Positions 29,060 to 39,982 of a stretch of DNA of 64,000 nt are shown piece by piece. Made by a program: the position numbers and the translations under genes. The notes below the pieces were generated by a model. It searched no databases. It worked only from the letters and a program-made list of their open reading frames with translations, and was not told the origin of the DNA. The first letter of the stretch is position 1. Every line of letters starts with the position of its first letter. The DNA comes from Vibrio fluminensis (GTDB lineage Bacteria > Pseudomonadota > Gammaproteobacteria > Enterobacterales > Vibrionaceae), in the NCBI RefSeq assembly GCF_015278125.1, contig NZ_JADILO010000017.1:16693-80692 (forward strand). The letters are read 5' to 3'.

Positions 29060-30139
29060 TTATAGTTGCTCTATTGTGCCATGTTCCACATGGAACATCT
29101 TGCCTTTATCGTCGTACATATCGGCAATTTGACCCTCAGTAATAGAGCTTACAAAAACTTGAGCCCCCGTCTCTTTCAAGCAATCAGCAAGACGCTTGCG
29201 ACGTTGACTATCTAATTCCGATGCAAAGTCATCAATTAAGTAAATGCATTGCTTTCCGGTCATTTCGGTAAGGAGTTGCCCTTGCGCCACGCGCAAAGCA
29301 CACACCATCAGTTTTAACTGACCACGTGAAAGCACATCTTCTACTGGTGTACCATTCACTTTTATGCGCAAATCCGCTTTATTAGGCCCACTAAAGGTAT
29401 AACCTAATGCTTGATCGCGTTCGAAGTTCTTTTCGAGGATTTGTTGATAAGGCGTGTCCTTATCCCACCCACGATAATACTTCAATTGGATATCAAATTC
29501 TGGCAAAAATTCGCGACAGAGTTGCTCGGCCTTGCTGTTCATCTGCTCAACGTAAAAAGCGCGCCATTGGCTAATGTTTTCAGCCAAACGAGCCATTTCT
29601 TGATCCCAATAGCTTAATTCTCGGTAGCTACGGGCAGTTTTTAATAAAGCGTTACGCTGTTTACTCAGCCGACGAAATCGTCCCCACGCATCATAAAAAG
29701 CCGATTCTGAGTGAAACACACCCCAATCAATAAATGCACGGCGATGTTTAGGACCGTCAGTCAACAAATCAAACCCTTCCGGGTGAATAAGTTGCAGTGG
29801 CAGAACTTGAGCCAGTTGCGCTAACTTTTGCCCAGATTGACCGCCTATTTTAACCTCTGTTGTGCCGTCACGCTGCTTATTAATCCCAATAGGTAGCTCA
29901 AATTGATCCGAGTTCAAAAAACGGCCATGAACAAACAGTTCATCACATTCATTTTGGATCACGCGTCCAGTTAAACTGCTTTTAAATGAACGCCCATGCC
30001 CCAATAAATAAATGGCTTCTAAGACGCTGGTCTTACCGCTACCGTTAGGACCAATAAGAAAGTTAAAGCCTGCTGATAGTTGGATATCACAGGCTTTAAT
30101 ATTGCGAAACTGCTTAATAATAAGGCGAGATAGCGGCAT
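29060..30139 (-). CDS. recF: DNA replication and repair protein RecF
   Basis: This 359-residue SMC-like ATPase helps load RecA at gapped DNA. Walker A is [13 protein letters not shown] (about 31-43), the signature motif [17 protein letters not shown] is near residue 268, and Walker B is [12 protein letters not shown]. It begins one base after the dnaN stop, so the two are translationally coupled. The 3' end of the gene contains a parS-like palindrome at 29082-29097. Confidence 0.97.
   Translation of the reverse strand: MPLSRLIIKQFRNIKACDIQLSAGFNFLIGPNGSGKTSVLEAIYLLGHGRSFKSSLTGRVIQNECDELFVHGRFLNSDQFELPIGINKQRDGTTEVKIGGQSGQKLAQLAQVLPLQLIHPEGFDLLTDGPKHRRAFIDWGVFHSESAFYDAWGRFRRLSKQRNALLKTARSYRELSYWDQEMARLAENISQWRAFYVEQMNSKAEQLCREFLPEFDIQLKYYRGWDKDTPYQQILEKNFERDQALGYTFSGPNKADLRIKVNGTPVEDVLSRGQLKLMVCALRVAQGQLLTEMTGKQCIYLIDDFASELDSQRRKRLADCLKETGAQVFVSSITEGQIADMYDDKGKMFHVEHGTIEQL
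29082..29097. promoter_or_regulatory. parS-like palindrome inside recF
   Basis: TGTTCCACATGGAACA differs by one central base from the ParB-binding sequence TGTTCCACGTGGAACA. It lies about 11 kb from oriC and 14 kb from parAB. The deviation hits the conserved central CG step, so binding may be weak. The residues coded here (MFHVEH) are ordinary RecF sequence. Confidence 0.4.
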
Positions 30140-30140
30140 G

Positions 30141-31241
30141 CTAGAGTCGAATTGGCATCACCACATACAGAGCACTGTCATCATCGGCGTTTTCAATTAA
30201 CGCACTGGCATTAGCATCTGACATGGAAATACGCACTTTTTCACAGCGCAACGTATTCAATACATCAAGAACATAACTTACGTTGAAGCCGATTTCGATC
30301 GCATCACCTTCAAAGCTCACATCCAACATCTCTTCCGCTTCTTCTTGCTCAGGGTTGTTGGCCGTAATACGCATCTCACTTTCTGCTAAGTTAACGCGTA
30401 CACCACGGAATTTCTCGTTAGAAAGGATTGCTGCGCGTGAAAATGCTTGGCGCAGTTCATCACAATTTGCTTCCAACGTTTTAGTCGTACTCTGTGGCAT
30501 TACGCGGCGGTAATCCGGGAAGCGGCCATCGACCAGTTTAGAGGTGAAAACAAAGTTATTTACTTCGGCTCGTACGTTGGAGCTACCTATCTGAAGCACC
30601 ACTGGTTGCTCTGGTGCATCCAGCAGTTTCACCAATTCTTGTACCCCTTTACGCGGTACGATAATTTGCTTGTTTGCAAAGTCTGCGCCTAACGAGACCA
30701 AAGAAACCGCCATACGGTGGCCATCGGTTGAGACACTACGTAGTGTCGTACCATCAATTTCAAACAACATACCATTGAGGTAGTAACGTACGTCTTGGTT
30801 TGCCATAGAGAATTGCGTTTTCTCAATCAAACCACGCAGTTCAGCTTGAGTCAGTGATACTTCAACTTCACTTTGCCAATCTTCAATATTTGGGAAATCG
30901 TTCGCAGGTAGCGTCGCTAAAGAAAAACGGCTACGACCTGAGCGAACTTGTACGCGATCGCCTTCAAGTACGAAGGTGATCACTGAGTCGTCTGGTAGAC
31001 CACGGCAGATATCAAGAAACTTACGTGATGGCACAGTGATGCTGCCCGCTTCGAAATCCCCTTCAAGGGTCACGCGGCTGATCAGCTCAACTTCCAAATC
31101 CGTTGCGGTCATTGATAAGGTGTTTTCTTCAACTTTAATCAATAAATTACCAAGAATTGGTAACGTAGGTCGGCCGCCCAAAGCACCCGACACTTGTTGA
31201 AGTGGTTTCAGTAGATGACTGCGTTCAATGGAAAATTTCAT
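30141..31241 (-). CDS. dnaN: DNA polymerase III sliding clamp (beta subunit)
   Basis: This encodes the 366-residue processivity clamp, a dimer with three repeated domains. The opening [36 protein letters not shown] block, the segment DGHRMAVS and the C-terminal YVVMPIRL (contacting the clamp-binding motif) are diagnostic. It lies 75 bases after dnaA and one base before recF, which is the standard order. Confidence 0.98.
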   Translation of the reverse strand: MKFSIERSHLLKPLQQVSGALGGRPTLPILGNLLIKVEENTLSMTATDLEVELISRVTLEGDFEAGSITVPSRKFLDICRGLPDDSVITFVLEGDRVQVRSGRSRFSLATLPANDFPNIEDWQSEVEVSLTQAELRGLIEKTQFSMANQDVRYYLNGMLFEIDGTTLRSVSTDGHRMAVSLVSLGADFANKQIIVPRKGVQELVKLLDAPEQPVVLQIGSSNVRAEVNNFVFTSKLVDGRFPDYRRVMPQSTTKTLEANCDELRQAFSRAAILSNEKFRGVRVNLAESEMRITANNPEQEEAEEMLDVSFEGDAIEIGFNVSYVLDVLNTLRCEKVRISMSDANASALIENADDDSALYVVMPIRL

Positions 31242-31316
31242 AATGCGCTCTTGTTTGAATTCTTGATGGCGTTTAGCTCTATAGCCAATACTAGCAACTG
31301 ATAAGAATACAGCGAA

Positions 31317-32723
31317 TTAAGAAGAAAGGGTACGAATCAAGTTCGAGTAATCTTCTTTAATATCGTGACTCTCTTCGCGCAGCTGCTCGATCTTACGACA
31401 TGCATGCAATACTGTCGTATGATCACGACCACCAAACGCGTCGCCAATCTCTGGCAAACTGTGGTTGGTCAGCTCTTTTGCTAGTGCCATCGCCAACTGG
31501 CGAGGACGTGCAACGGAACGCGAACGACGTTTTGATAGCAGATCAGCCACTTTAATCTTGTAGTATTCCGCAACTGTCTTTTGAATATTATCAATCGTTA
31601 CCAGCTTTTCTTGTAGAGCCAGTAGGTCACGTAGCGCTTCACGTACAAAATCAATCGTAATTGGACGACCGGTAAAATTCGCATTGGCAATTACGCGGTT
31701 TAATGCGCCTTCTAGCTCACGAACGTTAGAACGTAGACGCTTAGCAATAAAGAAAGCCACTTCATCCGCCAAATGAATTTGGTGATCTTCGGCTTTTTTC
31801 ATCAAGATAGCGACGCGCGTTTCAAGCTCAGGTGGCTCGATCGCAACCGTCAAACCCCAACCAAAACGCGATTTCAAGCGATCTTCAACACCGCTGATCT
31901 CTTTTGGATAGCGATCCGAAGTCAAAATGATCTGTTGATTGCCCTCAAGCAGAGCATTGAAAGTATGGAAGAATTCTTCTTGAGAGCGCTCTTTATTGGC
32001 AAAGAACTGAATATCATCGATAAGCAACGCATCCACACTGCGGTAATAGCGTTTGAACTCTTCAATCGCGTTATTTTGCAGCGCTTTAACCATGTCTTGC
32101 ACAAAACGCTCTGAGTGCATGTACACCACTTTTGCATTTGGCTTGTTATCGACGATCGCGTTACCCACCGCATGCAACAAGTGAGTTTTACCCAGACCTG
32201 TTCCACCATAAAGAAACAGTGGGTTGTATGCTGCACCAGGGTTATCCGCTACCTGACGCGCCGCTGCCAAACCCAATTGGTTTGATTTACCTTCAACAAA
32301 GTTATTGAACTTATGTTTTGGGTTCACGTTTGAGCGGTGGTTTATATTTGCCATCGCTTGCGCATCATCATCCCAAGTCTTATGCACAGGCTTACGCGCT
32401 TGCAGTTGTGCTGGCGCAGAAGATTCCGCCGCCACATCGGCTGGGGTGCGCTTAGGAGCCGGAGCAGGTGCTGCTACACGGCGACTACCGACCTCAAAAC
32501 GAAGATTCGGAATATCGTTACCACAGTACTCTTGCAGCAGACGATTGATGCTATTGAGGTATTTATCACGCACCCAATCCAATACAAATCGGTTCGGCGC
32601 GAATAAAGTGAGTGTATTGTCATTAAGCTCCGCTTGTAACGGACGTACCCACATACTGAATTCTGTAGCTGGTAGCTCTTCTTGAAGCTGTTGCAGGCAT
32701 TGCAACCAAAGCGAAGATGACAC
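31317..32723 (-). CDS. dnaA: Chromosomal replication initiator DnaA
   Basis: This 468-residue AAA+ initiator binds 9-mer boxes and opens oriC. Domain I is at about 1-80, followed by an alanine/proline-rich linker (about 83-115). The AAA+ domain has Walker A GGTGLGKT (173-180) and Walker [10 protein letters not shown]. Domain IV ends with the DNA-binding signature [15 protein letters not shown]. The start is GTG at 32723, giving the conserved N-terminus [14 protein letters not shown] cluster of DnaA boxes upstream indicates autoregulation. Confidence 0.98.
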   Translation of the reverse strand: MSSSLWLQCLQQLQEELPATEFSMWVRPLQAELNDNTLTLFAPNRFVLDWVRDKYLNSINRLLQEYCGNDIPNLRFEVGSRRVAAPAPAPKRTPADVAAESSAPAQLQARKPVHKTWDDDAQAMANINHRSNVNPKHKFNNFVEGKSNQLGLAAARQVADNPGAAYNPLFLYGGTGLGKTHLLHAVGNAIVDNKPNAKVVYMHSERFVQDMVKALQNNAIEEFKRYYRSVDALLIDDIQFFANKERSQEEFFHTFNALLEGNQQIILTSDRYPKEISGVEDRLKSRFGWGLTVAIEPPELETRVAILMKKAEDHQIHLADEVAFFIAKRLRSNVRELEGALNRVIANANFTGRPITIDFVREALRDLLALQEKLVTIDNIQKTVAEYYKIKVADLLSKRRSRSVARPRQLAMALAKELTNHSLPEIGDAFGGRDHTTVLHACRKIEQLREESHDIKEDYSNLIRTLSS

Positions 32724-32810
32724 AGAGACCCCACTCGAGATAATTGATCGGAAAAGAGAACGGATTTTACCTGTTGATAACCAAGATCGCCAGCAAATGA
32801 TCGATGATCC

Positions 32811-32978
32811 AGTGAATAAGATCTAAGTTATTCACAATTTTCTCGCAATTATTCGACGGATCATCACGCCCAATCCCAGTATTACCCACAAATTGATCCA
32901 CATTTACCCGTTTATCCCTAGATCCACGCATTGGTGATAACTCTGTGCATGAAGTTATTTTTTCAAAGCTTATCCACA
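32811..32978. promoter_or_regulatory. DnaA-box cluster upstream of dnaA
   Basis: Two boxes match TTATNCACA exactly: TTATTCACA at 32828-32836 and TTATCCACA at 32970-32978. Four more differ by one base: 32811-32819, 32882-32890, 32894-32902 and 32944-32952. The cluster sits between divergent dnaA and the ABC transporter and most likely represses dnaA when DnaA-ATP is high. No AT-rich repeats like those at oriC are seen here. The rest of the gap to 33120 shows no gene. Confidence 0.85.
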
Positions 32979-33120
32979 AGTAAATTCAACAGATATCGAA
33001 AAACAAGCCCCTACAAATAACAATCTTATTACTAAGCTATCTAGGTTATCACTCGAAGTTATTTATCTAAGCAGATTCTCATATGTAGTATTTGTAACCA
33101 TAAATTTATGAGGATGTAAT

Positions 33121-33882
33121 ATGAAAAACTGGATAAAAACAACAATTGCTACTATCGCCCTCTCGACTGCTGCATTGCACGCTTCGGCTGAAACTGTGAT
33201 TGATGAAGTAAAAGTGGGGATGTCCGGTCGTTACTTCCCATTCACGTTTGTAGAAAAGGATAAACTGCAAGGGTTTGAAGTCGATCTATGGGATGAAATT
33301 GGTAAACGTAATGGCTACCAAGTGGAGTATGTGACAGCCAACTTTTCAGGTCTATTCGGCTTATTAGAAACCGGTCGTATTGATACCATTTCGAACCAAA
33401 TCACCATGACTGACGCGCGTAAAGCTAAGTACCTATTTGCTGACCCATACGTAGTGGATGGTGCTCAAATCACAGTACGCAAAGGGAATGATGAGATCCA
33501 AGATGTTACAGATCTCGCGGGTAAAACAGTGGCGGTAAACTTAGGTTCTAACTTCGAGCAACTATTGCGCCAATACGATAAAGACAATCAAATCAATATC
33601 AAAACTTACGATACCGGCATCGAACACGATGTCGCTTTAGGTCGCGCGGACGCCTTTGTGATGGATCGACTCTCAGCGCTAGAGTTAATCAAGAAAACCG
33701 GTCTACCACTGCAACTTGCTGGCGAACCCTTTGAAACCATTCAAAATGCTTGGCCTTTCTTAAACAATGCTCGCGGTCAACAGCTACAAACTGAAGTCAA
33801 CCAAGCCCTGAGTGACATGCGCGCAGACGGCACGCTAAAAACCATCTCAGAAAAATGGTTCGGTGCCGACATTACTCACTAA
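33121..33882 (+). CDS. Amino-acid ABC transporter, periplasmic binding protein (family 3, cystine-like)
   Basis: This 253-residue precursor has a signal peptide of about 23 residues (ending HASA). The family 3 pattern is seen in GRYFPFTFVEKDKLQGFEVDLWDEIG and in the TGRIDTISNQITMTDARK stretch, which resemble the cystine-binding proteins TcyJ/FliY. The ligand is inferred, probably cystine or another polar amino acid. The permease and ATPase follow, with a terminator-like hairpin between that should give excess binding protein. Confidence 0.85.
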   Translation: MKNWIKTTIATIALSTAALHASAETVIDEVKVGMSGRYFPFTFVEKDKLQGFEVDLWDEIGKRNGYQVEYVTANFSGLFGLLETGRIDTISNQITMTDARKAKYLFADPYVVDGAQITVRKGNDEIQDVTDLAGKTVAVNLGSNFEQLLRQYDKDNQINIKTYDTGIEHDVALGRADAFVMDRLSALELIKKTGLPLQLAGEPFETIQNAWPFLNNARGQQLQTEVNQALSDMRADGTLKTISEKWFGADITH

Positions 33883-33906
33883 GCTCTAATTATCATCCAA
33901 CACAAT

Positions 33907-33938
33907 AAAGGTGGAGTAACTCCACCTTTTCTTTTCTC
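33907..33938 (+). terminator. Intercistronic attenuating hairpin of the amino-acid transporter
   Basis: A 10-bp stem, AAAGGTGGAG/CTCCACCTTT, with a TAA loop is followed by a T/C-rich tract. It lies between the binding-protein gene and the permease gene; some read-through is needed to express the permease. Confidence 0.8.
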
Positions 33939-33953
33939 TTTTAGGTAAGGTTT

Positions 33954-34625
33954 ATGGGATTCGATTTTAACTACATGCTTGAGCTGATGCCGATCCTACT
34001 CAAGTATCTTGGCACCACCATGGAGATGGCATCGTGGGGGTTGGTATTTTCACTGATCTTAGCGGTCATTCTTGCCAATATTCGTGTTTTTCGTCTACCG
34101 GTGTTGGATCAACTTAGTCAGCTATACATCAGCTTCTTTCGTGGTACTCCCCTATTAGTTCAGTTGTTTTTGCTTTACTACGGCTTACCACAAGTCTTCC
34201 CAATAATGGTTGGGCTGGATGCCTTTAGCGCAGCGATTATCGGTTTAACCTTACATTTTGCCGCTTATATGGCGGAAAGTATTCGCGCCGCAATTATTGG
34301 TATTGATCGCAGCCAGATGGAAGCCAGTTTGTCTGTGGGTATGACCACCACCCAAGCTATGCGCCGCATTATTCTGCCGCAAGCAACCCGAGTCGCATTG
34401 CCATCATTGATGAACTATTTCATCGATATGATTAAATCGACCTCGTTGGCATTTACTCTAGGTGTGGCTGAAATCATGGCCAAAGCCCAAATGGAAGCCT
34501 CTTCGAGCTTTCGCTTCTTTGAAGCCTTCTTAGCGGTTGCACTCATTTACTGGGGCGTTGTCGTGATTCTAACTCGCGTGCAAATTTGGGCAGAACACAA
34601 ACTAAATAAGGCGTACGTACGATGA
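33954..34625 (+). CDS. Amino-acid ABC transporter, permease
   Basis: This 223-residue inner-membrane protein belongs to the HisM/GlnP type. About five helices are visible. The EAA loop that contacts the ATPase is [22 protein letters not shown] (about 122-143), and the segment [22 protein letters not shown] is typical of polar amino-acid permeases. It overlaps the ATPase gene by four bases (ATGA), which indicates coupled translation. Confidence 0.92.
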   Translation: MGFDFNYMLELMPILLKYLGTTMEMASWGLVFSLILAVILANIRVFRLPVLDQLSQLYISFFRGTPLLVQLFLLYYGLPQVFPIMVGLDAFSAAIIGLTLHFAAYMAESIRAAIIGIDRSQMEASLSVGMTTTQAMRRIILPQATRVALPSLMNYFIDMIKSTSLAFTLGVAEIMAKAQMEASSSFRFFEAFLAVALIYWGVVVILTRVQIWAEHKLNKAYVR

Positions 34626-35359
34626 TCAAGTTAGATAATATTCACAAACGCTTTGGCAATAGCGAAGTACTTAAAGGCATTGATCTTGAAATTAAACAAG
34701 GTGAGATCATTGTGATTATCGGCTCTAGTGGTACCGGTAAATCGACGTTATTACGTTGTGTCAATTTTCTCGAGCAAGCCGACCAAGGTACGATAACCAT
34801 TGATGATGTGAGTGTAGATAGCCAAAAACACACCAAAGCGGAAGTGTTGGCGCTGCGACGAAAAACCGGTTTTGTGTTTCAAAACTATGCCCTATTTGCT
34901 CATATGACCGCCAGACAAAACATCGCCGAGGGTTTAATCACAGTGCGTAACTGGAAAAAAGCCGATGCTCTCGCCCGTGCTCAGCAAATCCTTGATGATA
35001 TTGGTCTAGGTGATAAAGGCGATAGCTATCCCGCGGCACTTTCTGGTGGACAACAACAACGTGTAGGAATTGGCCGTGCCATGGCATTGCAGCCAGAATT
35101 ATTGTTATTTGATGAGCCAACATCAGCGTTAGATCCTGAATGGGTCGGAGAAGTGTTAAACCTAATGAAACACCTCGCCACTCAACATCAGACCATGCTG
35201 GTGGTGACTCATGAAATGCAATTTGCCAAAGAAGTCGCTGACCGAGTGATCTTCATGGCCGAGGGAAATATCGTCGAACAAGGATCGCCTGCGGAAATTT
35301 TCGACAATCCGCAAGATCCGAGACTGAAAAAGTTCCTCAATCAGGTAGGAGTTGAATAA
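34622..35359 (+). CDS. Amino-acid ABC transporter, ATP-binding protein
   Basis: This 245-residue ATPase energises the transporter. Walker A is GSSGTGKST (about 35-43), the signature is [17 protein letters not shown] (about 138), Walker B is [12 protein letters not shown] and the switch histidine is in VVTHEMQFA. It is closest to polar amino-acid ATPases such as GlnQ and TcyC/TcyN. Its start codon overlaps the permease stop. Confidence 0.93.
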   Translation: MIKLDNIHKRFGNSEVLKGIDLEIKQGEIIVIIGSSGTGKSTLLRCVNFLEQADQGTITIDDVSVDSQKHTKAEVLALRRKTGFVFQNYALFAHMTARQNIAEGLITVRNWKKADALARAQQILDDIGLGDKGDSYPAALSGGQQQRVGIGRAMALQPELLLFDEPTSALDPEWVGEVLNLMKHLATQHQTMLVVTHEMQFAKEVADRVIFMAEGNIVEQGSPAEIFDNPQDPRLKKFLNQVGVE

Positions 35360-35370
35360 AGATCCAACAT

Positions 35371-35388
35371 AAGGATCGCTTGATCCTT
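35371..35388 (+). terminator. Possible terminator after the transporter operon
   Basis: AAGGATC/GATCCTT can form a 7-bp stem with a GCTT loop. The tract that follows is only GAGATTTTG, so termination may be weak, and the hairpin touches the rpmH promoter. Confidence 0.4.
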
Positions 35389-35414
35389 GAGATTTTGCTC
35401 ACACTACGTATAAT
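35387..35414 (+). promoter_or_regulatory. rpmH promoter 1
   Basis: TTGAGA (35387-35392) and TATAAT (35409-35414) are separated by 16 bases. It is the upstream one of two tandem promoters for rpmH. Confidence 0.72.
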
Positions 35415-35446
35415 CGCCCGACGCGGAATTTCATACACATGAGTCG

Positions 35447-35475
35447 TTGACACAATTTGTGAGTGTGATTACAAT
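35447..35475 (+). promoter_or_regulatory. rpmH promoter 2
   Basis: TTGACA (35447-35452) and TACAAT (35470-35475) are separated by the ideal 17 bases. A leader hairpin, CGCCTCT/AGAGGCG (35478-35497), follows directly. Confidence 0.8.
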
Positions 35476-35586
35476 TCCGCCTCTTTGTTGAGAGGCGTCG
35501 GTTGTCCTCTTTATATATAAGAAGACTTTATGCCCACGCCGGGTTAACTAAAGAACCTAAAACTACTGATCAGTAAGGTAATTATC

Positions 35587-35721
35587 ATGAAACGCACTTT
35601 TCAACCTACAGTTCTAAAGCGCAAGCGTACTCACGGCTTCCGTGCTCGCATGGCAACTAAGAACGGTCGTAAAGTAATTAATGCACGTCGTGCTAAAGGC
35701 CGTGCGCGCCTGTCAAAATAA
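35587..35721 (+). CDS. rpmH: 50S ribosomal protein L34
   Basis: This encodes 44 residues, [20 protein letters not shown] at the start and [11 protein letters not shown] at the end, a near-perfect L34. L34 lies in the large ribosomal subunit. The gene has two promoters upstream and starts the rpmH-rnpA-yidD-yidC run, with rnpA 13 bases downstream. Confidence 0.97.
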
Positions 35722-35734
35722 TAATTAATTTATT

Positions 35735-36091
35735 TTGAATACGTACGCGTTCAATCGGGAGTTACGCTTGTTAACTCCCGAGCATTATCAAAATGTCTTC
35801 AAGCAAGCTCATCGAGCGGGCTCACCTCATTTCACCATCATTGCACGCAATAATAACCTATCTCATCCTCGACTAGGTTTAGCTGTTCCTAAGAAGCAAA
35901 TCAAAACTGCTGTCGGTCGCAACCGCTTTAAGCGTTTATCTCGCGAAAGTTTCCGTAATCATCAACATCAACTTCCTAACAAAGATTTTGTTGTAATTGC
36001 CAAGAAATCTGCGCAAGATTTAAGCAATGACGAAATGTTCAAATTGTTTGATAAGCTATGGCAACGACTGTCTCGCCCATCACGTGGCTAG
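35735..36091 (+). CDS. rnpA: Ribonuclease P protein component
   Basis: This 118-residue basic protein assists the RNase P RNA in trimming tRNA 5' ends. The opening [13 protein letters not shown] and the RNR-type signature [14 protein letters not shown] (about 61-74) are diagnostic. The only start that keeps the N-terminus is TTG at 35735, with no ribosome-binding site of note, 13 bases after rpmH. Low-level translation from this start would fit the small amount needed relative to L34. Its 3' end overlaps yidD by 34 bases. Confidence 0.93.
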   Translation: MNTYAFNRELRLLTPEHYQNVFKQAHRAGSPHFTIIARNNNLSHPRLGLAVPKKQIKTAVGRNRFKRLSRESFRNHQHQLPNKDFVVIAKKSAQDLSNDEMFKLFDKLWQRLSRPSRG

Positions 36092-36315
36092 CAATCGGTG
36101 TAGTCCGACTTTATCAAGGTCTCATTAGTCCGCTTATCGGACCACGTTGTCGTTTTCAACCAACATGCTCAACTTATGCCGTAGAAGCACTGAAAGCTCA
36201 CGGTTTTGTAAAAGGGTGTTGGTTATCTGGCAAACGTCTATTAAAATGCCACCCTCTAAATGAAGGGGGCTTTGACCCCGTTCCACCAGTTCAAAAACAC
36301 GACAGAGATAAATAA
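36058..36315 (+). CDS. yidD: Membrane protein insertion efficiency factor YidD
   Basis: This encodes 85 residues with the conserved pattern [27 protein letters not shown] and the ending [13 protein letters not shown]. YidD is an inner-membrane associated protein that aids insertion by YidC. The ATG at 36058 is inside the end of rnpA, and yidC follows 2 bases after the stop, so all three are coupled. Confidence 0.95.
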   Translation: MATTVSPITWLAIGVVRLYQGLISPLIGPRCRFQPTCSTYAVEALKAHGFVKGCWLSGKRLLKCHPLNEGGFDPVPPVQKHDRDK

Positions 36316-36317
36316 CG

Positions 36318-37937
36318 ATGGATTCTCAACGTAATATCCTGTTAATCGCCTTGGCTTTGGTCTCCTTCCTACTTTACCAGCAATGGAATGTAGCTAAGAA
36401 TCCAGCTCCTCAAGCGATTGAACAGGCACAATCAAGCAGCTCCCTACCTGCACCATCTTTTGCCGATGAGCTAGACCCTGCGCCTGCTCAACAGGCAACA
36501 GCGAAAGCGATTACTGTAACAACGGATGTATTAACTCTGTCTATTGATACGGTTGGTGGTGACGTTGTTCAAGCTGACCTAAACCAATACACTGCTGAAC
36601 TGGATTCACCAGAACTGTTTGAGCTACTAAAAAATGAACCGGGTCACCAGTTTATTGCTCAAAGTGGTCTAGTGGGCCCTCAAGGTGTCGATTTAAGCAG
36701 CACAAACCGTCCTCACTACACAGTAAGTGCTGACAGTTTCACGCTAGCGGAAGGTCAAGACGAACTGCGCGTTCCAATGACATTCTCAGCAAATGGTATC
36801 GAGTACACCAAAACTTTCATCTTAAAACGTGGCAGCTACGCGGTTGACGTTGAATACGATGTAGTGAACAACTCTGGTAACAACGCAACAGTTGGTATGT
36901 ACGCACACCTACGTCAAAACGTAATGGATGACGGCGGCAGCATCACAATGCCAACTTACCGTGGCGGTGCTTACTCGACTGAAGATACCAAGTACAAAAA
37001 ATACAGCTTCGAAGATATGCAAGATCGCAACCTGTCTATCAACTTGACTGACGGTCAAGGTTGGGCAGCGATGATCCAACACTACTTCGCAAGCGCGTGG
37101 ATTCCACGTGATGAACCAGGTACAAACCTATACACTCGCGTCATTGGCAACCTAGCGGACATCGGTGTTCGTATGCCAAACAAAACTATCGCGAATGGTG
37201 AAACGGCAGAAATGACCGCAACACTATGGGTGGGTCCAAAACTTCAAGGTCAAATGGCGGAAGTAGCACCACACCTAGACCTAGTAGTGGATTACGGTTG
37301 GTTATGGTTTATTGCAAAACCACTTCACACTCTACTTTCATTTATCCAAAGCTTTGTGGGTAACTGGGGTGTTGCGATCATCTGTTTGACCTTCATCGTT
37401 CGTGGTGCAATGTACCCACTAACGAAAGCGCAATACACGTCAATGGCGAAAATGCGTATGCTTCAGCCTAAGCTACAAGCAATGCGTGAGCGTATCGGTG
37501 ATGACCGTCAACGCATGAGCCAAGAGATGATGGAACTGTACAAGAAAGAGAAAGTAAACCCACTAGGTGGCTGTTTACCTCTTATCCTACAGATGCCTAT
37601 TTTCATCGCGCTATACTGGGCACTAATGGAATCAGTTGAGCTTCGTCATTCACCATTCTTTGGTTGGATTCACGACCTATCAGCGCAAGACCCATACTAC
37701 ATCTTGCCTATCCTGATGGGTGCATCGATGTTTATGATCCAGAAGATGAGCCCAACAACCGTTACTGACCCGATGCAACAGAAGATCATGACCTTCATGC
37801 CGGTTATGTTTACCTTCTTCTTCCTGTTCTTCCCGTCAGGTCTAGTACTGTACTGGTTGGTATCGAACATCGTAACGCTAATCCAGCAGACACTTATCTA
37901 CAAGTCTCTGGAGAAGAAAGGCTTACATACTAAGTAA
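36318..37937 (+). CDS. yidC: Membrane protein insertase YidC
   Basis: This 539-residue insertase has an N-terminal signal-anchor (about 5-22), a large periplasmic domain (about 55-335) and five C-terminal helices. The conserved core starts at [24 protein letters not shown], and the arginine there lies in the hydrophilic groove used by substrates. It inserts proteins such as AtpE, whose gene is also in this window. It is the last gene of the rpmH run. Confidence 0.98.
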   Translation: MDSQRNILLIALALVSFLLYQQWNVAKNPAPQAIEQAQSSSSLPAPSFADELDPAPAQQATAKAITVTTDVLTLSIDTVGGDVVQADLNQYTAELDSPELFELLKNEPGHQFIAQSGLVGPQGVDLSSTNRPHYTVSADSFTLAEGQDELRVPMTFSANGIEYTKTFILKRGSYAVDVEYDVVNNSGNNATVGMYAHLRQNVMDDGGSITMPTYRGGAYSTEDTKYKKYSFEDMQDRNLSINLTDGQGWAAMIQHYFASAWIPRDEPGTNLYTRVIGNLADIGVRMPNKTIANGETAEMTATLWVGPKLQGQMAEVAPHLDLVVDYGWLWFIAKPLHTLLSFIQSFVGNWGVAIICLTFIVRGAMYPLTKAQYTSMAKMRMLQPKLQAMRERIGDDRQRMSQEMMELYKKEKVNPLGGCLPLILQMPIFIALYWALMESVELRHSPFFGWIHDLSAQDPYYILPILMGASMFMIQKMSPTTVTDPMQQKIMTFMPVMFTFFFLFFPSGLVLYWLVSNIVTLIQQTLIYKSLEKKGLHTK

Positions 37938-37952
37938 GTTTGATTCGAAAAC

Positions 37953-37981
37953 AAAGGCGACCAAAAGGTCGCCTTTTTTAT
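37953..37981 (+). terminator. Terminator of the rpmH-yidC operon
   Basis: A 10-bp stem, AAAGGCGACC/GGTCGCCTTT, with an AAAA loop ends in TTTTTT. Confidence 0.94.
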
Positions 37982-38053
37982 TGGAGCTGATTACAATTCA
38001 GCTAATCGCATTATTTAGCTCAATAGAGCCACTCAATCATAGGCACACTCTTT

Positions 38054-39415
38054 ATGACTACAGATACCATTGTCGCCCAAGCTACTGCACCCGGTCGTGG
38101 CGGTGTCGGTATTATCCGCGTCTCAGGTCCGCTAGCAGAAAAAGTTGCGCTAGAAGTGACAGGTAAGACTCTTCGTCCACGTTACGCAGAATACCTACCA
38201 TTTAGTGACGAAGCAGGTAATCAGCTAGACCAAGGCATCGCCCTTTACTTCCCTAACCCGCACTCATTCACTGGTGAAGATGTACTTGAGCTGCAAGGTC
38301 ATGGTGGTCCCGTTGTGATGGATATGCTGATCAAGCGTATTCTAAAAATTGACGGTATTCGTACCGCACGCCCAGGGGAGTTCTCAGAGCGTGCCTTCTT
38401 AAACGATAAGCTCGATTTAGCCCAAGCAGAAGCGATTGCTGACTTGATTGATGCCAGTTCAGAAGAAGCAGCAAAATCAGCGCTACAGTCGCTGCAAGGC
38501 GCATTCTCACAACGCATTAATACGCTGGTTGAATCGTTAATTCATCTACGTATCTACGTTGAAGCTGCGATTGATTTCCCAGAGGAAGAGATCGATTTTC
38601 TTGCCGACGGCAAAGTATCAGCAGACTTACAAGCTATCATCGATAACCTGAGCGCAGTACGCAAAGAAGCCAACCAAGGTGCGATCATGCGTGAAGGCAT
38701 GAAAGTCGTCATTGCCGGTCGCCCGAATGCAGGTAAATCGAGCCTACTTAATGCCCTATCAGGTAAAGAGTCAGCGATTGTGACCGATATTGCAGGCACT
38801 ACTCGCGACGTACTGCGTGAGCACATTCATATTGATGGCATGCCACTACACATCATCGATACAGCAGGCCTACGTGATGCCTCTGATGAAGTAGAAAAAA
38901 TTGGTATCGAACGTGCTTGGGATGAAATTTCACAAGCAGACCGCGTACTCTTTATGGTTGATGGCACCACCACAGATGCCACCGATCCTAAAGATATTTG
39001 GCCTGACTTCGTCGATCGCCTGCCGGATAATATCGGCATGACCGTGATCCGCAACAAAGCCGATCAAACGGGCGAAGAGTTGGGCATTTGTCACGTGAAT
39101 TCGCCAACCTTAATTCGTCTTTCAGCAAAAACAGGTGAAGGTGTTGATGCACTGCGCAGCCACTTAAAAGAGTGCATGGGCTTTGCTGGTGGTCATGAAG
39201 GTGGCTTCATGGCGCGTAGACGCCACCTAGAAGCATTGGAGCGAGCCTCTGAGCATCTTGATATCGGTCAGCAGCAACTCGAGGGCTACATGGCTGGAGA
39301 AATCTTGGCAGAAGAGCTACGCATTGCTCAGCAGCACCTCAACGAGATTACCGGTGAGTTTAGCTCTGATGACCTACTCGGCCGTATCTTCTCTTCTTTC
39401 TGTATCGGCAAATAA
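38054..39415 (+). CDS. mnmE: tRNA modification GTPase MnmE
   Basis: This 453-residue GTPase works with MnmG to add the cmnm5 group to U34 of tRNAs. The N-terminal domain binds the formyl-THF-type cofactor. The G domain carries [14 protein letters not shown] (about 222-235), the DTAGLRD switch and NKAD. The C-terminus has the catalytic cysteine motif CIGK. The partner MnmG is coded 1 kb downstream beyond oriC. Confidence 0.98.
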   Translation: MTTDTIVAQATAPGRGGVGIIRVSGPLAEKVALEVTGKTLRPRYAEYLPFSDEAGNQLDQGIALYFPNPHSFTGEDVLELQGHGGPVVMDMLIKRILKIDGIRTARPGEFSERAFLNDKLDLAQAEAIADLIDASSEEAAKSALQSLQGAFSQRINTLVESLIHLRIYVEAAIDFPEEEIDFLADGKVSADLQAIIDNLSAVRKEANQGAIMREGMKVVIAGRPNAGKSSLLNALSGKESAIVTDIAGTTRDVLREHIHIDGMPLHIIDTAGLRDASDEVEKIGIERAWDEISQADRVLFMVDGTTTDATDPKDIWPDFVDRLPDNIGMTVIRNKADQTGEELGICHVNSPTLIRLSAKTGEGVDALRSHLKECMGFAGGHEGGFMARRRHLEALERASEHLDIGQQQLEGYMAGEILAEELRIAQQHLNEITGEFSSDDLLGRIFSSFCIGK

Positions 39416-39420
39416 TCATT

Positions 39421-39448
39421 AAACGCGCGCCATCGGTGCGCGTTTTTG
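39421..39448 (+). terminator. Terminator of mnmE
   Basis: AAACGCGC/GCGCGTTT forms a stem with inner pairing around an ATC loop and is followed by five T. Confidence 0.88.
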
Positions 39449-39498
39449 TATCTATTTAAAAAATCCAAGCAATAGAATCAGTGAGGGATCAAAACAAT

Positions 39499-39933
39499 AT
39501 GATTCATATCATTACAGGCAGTACCTTAGGTGGTGCAGAATACGTCGGTGATCACCTAAGCGATCTGTTGGTCGAAAAAGGCTTAGAAACCACGATCCAC
39601 AATCAACCCAATCTAACTGAGATCGACAACCAAGGTACTTGGTTGATCATCACATCGACCCATGGTGCGGGGGAATACCCTGATAACATCAAGCCGTTTA
39701 TCCAGACGCTACAAGATACGCCGCCAAAGATGGCCGACGTGAAATATGCCGTCATCGCCATTGGTGATTCGAGCTACGATACCTTCTGTGCAGCCGGAAA
39801 GCATGCCTACGATCTACTGGAAGATATCGGTGGAACCCCGATTTGTGACCTATTAACCATCGATATATTGGCACATGCCGTTCCGGAAGATGCCGCAGAA
39901 GAGTGGTTACAAGTTCATATTGAACGTTTATAG
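39499..39933 (+). CDS. mioC: Flavodoxin-like protein MioC
   Basis: This 144-residue protein binds FMN. The phosphate-binding loop GSTLGGAEY is at about residues 7-15 and the segment [12 protein letters not shown] follows the family. In E. coli MioC supports biotin synthase electron transfer, and mioC lies next to oriC. I chose the ATG at 39499 because GAGGG lies upstream and the length fits; the frame can be extended by six codons. A terminator follows before the origin. Confidence 0.93.
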   Translation: MIHIITGSTLGGAEYVGDHLSDLLVEKGLETTIHNQPNLTEIDNQGTWLIITSTHGAGEYPDNIKPFIQTLQDTPPKMADVKYAVIAIGDSSYDTFCAAGKHAYDLLEDIGGTPICDLLTIDILAHAVPEDAAEEWLQVHIERL

Positions 39934-39982
39934 AGCCACTTTTTGCTTAAAACACAGTGAAAAAATAAGATCGTCATTCAAT

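Noticed and set aside
32305..32685. 126-codon open frame antisense to dnaA
   Set aside because: It is covered by the DnaA N-terminal and linker regions and has no ribosome-binding site or family.
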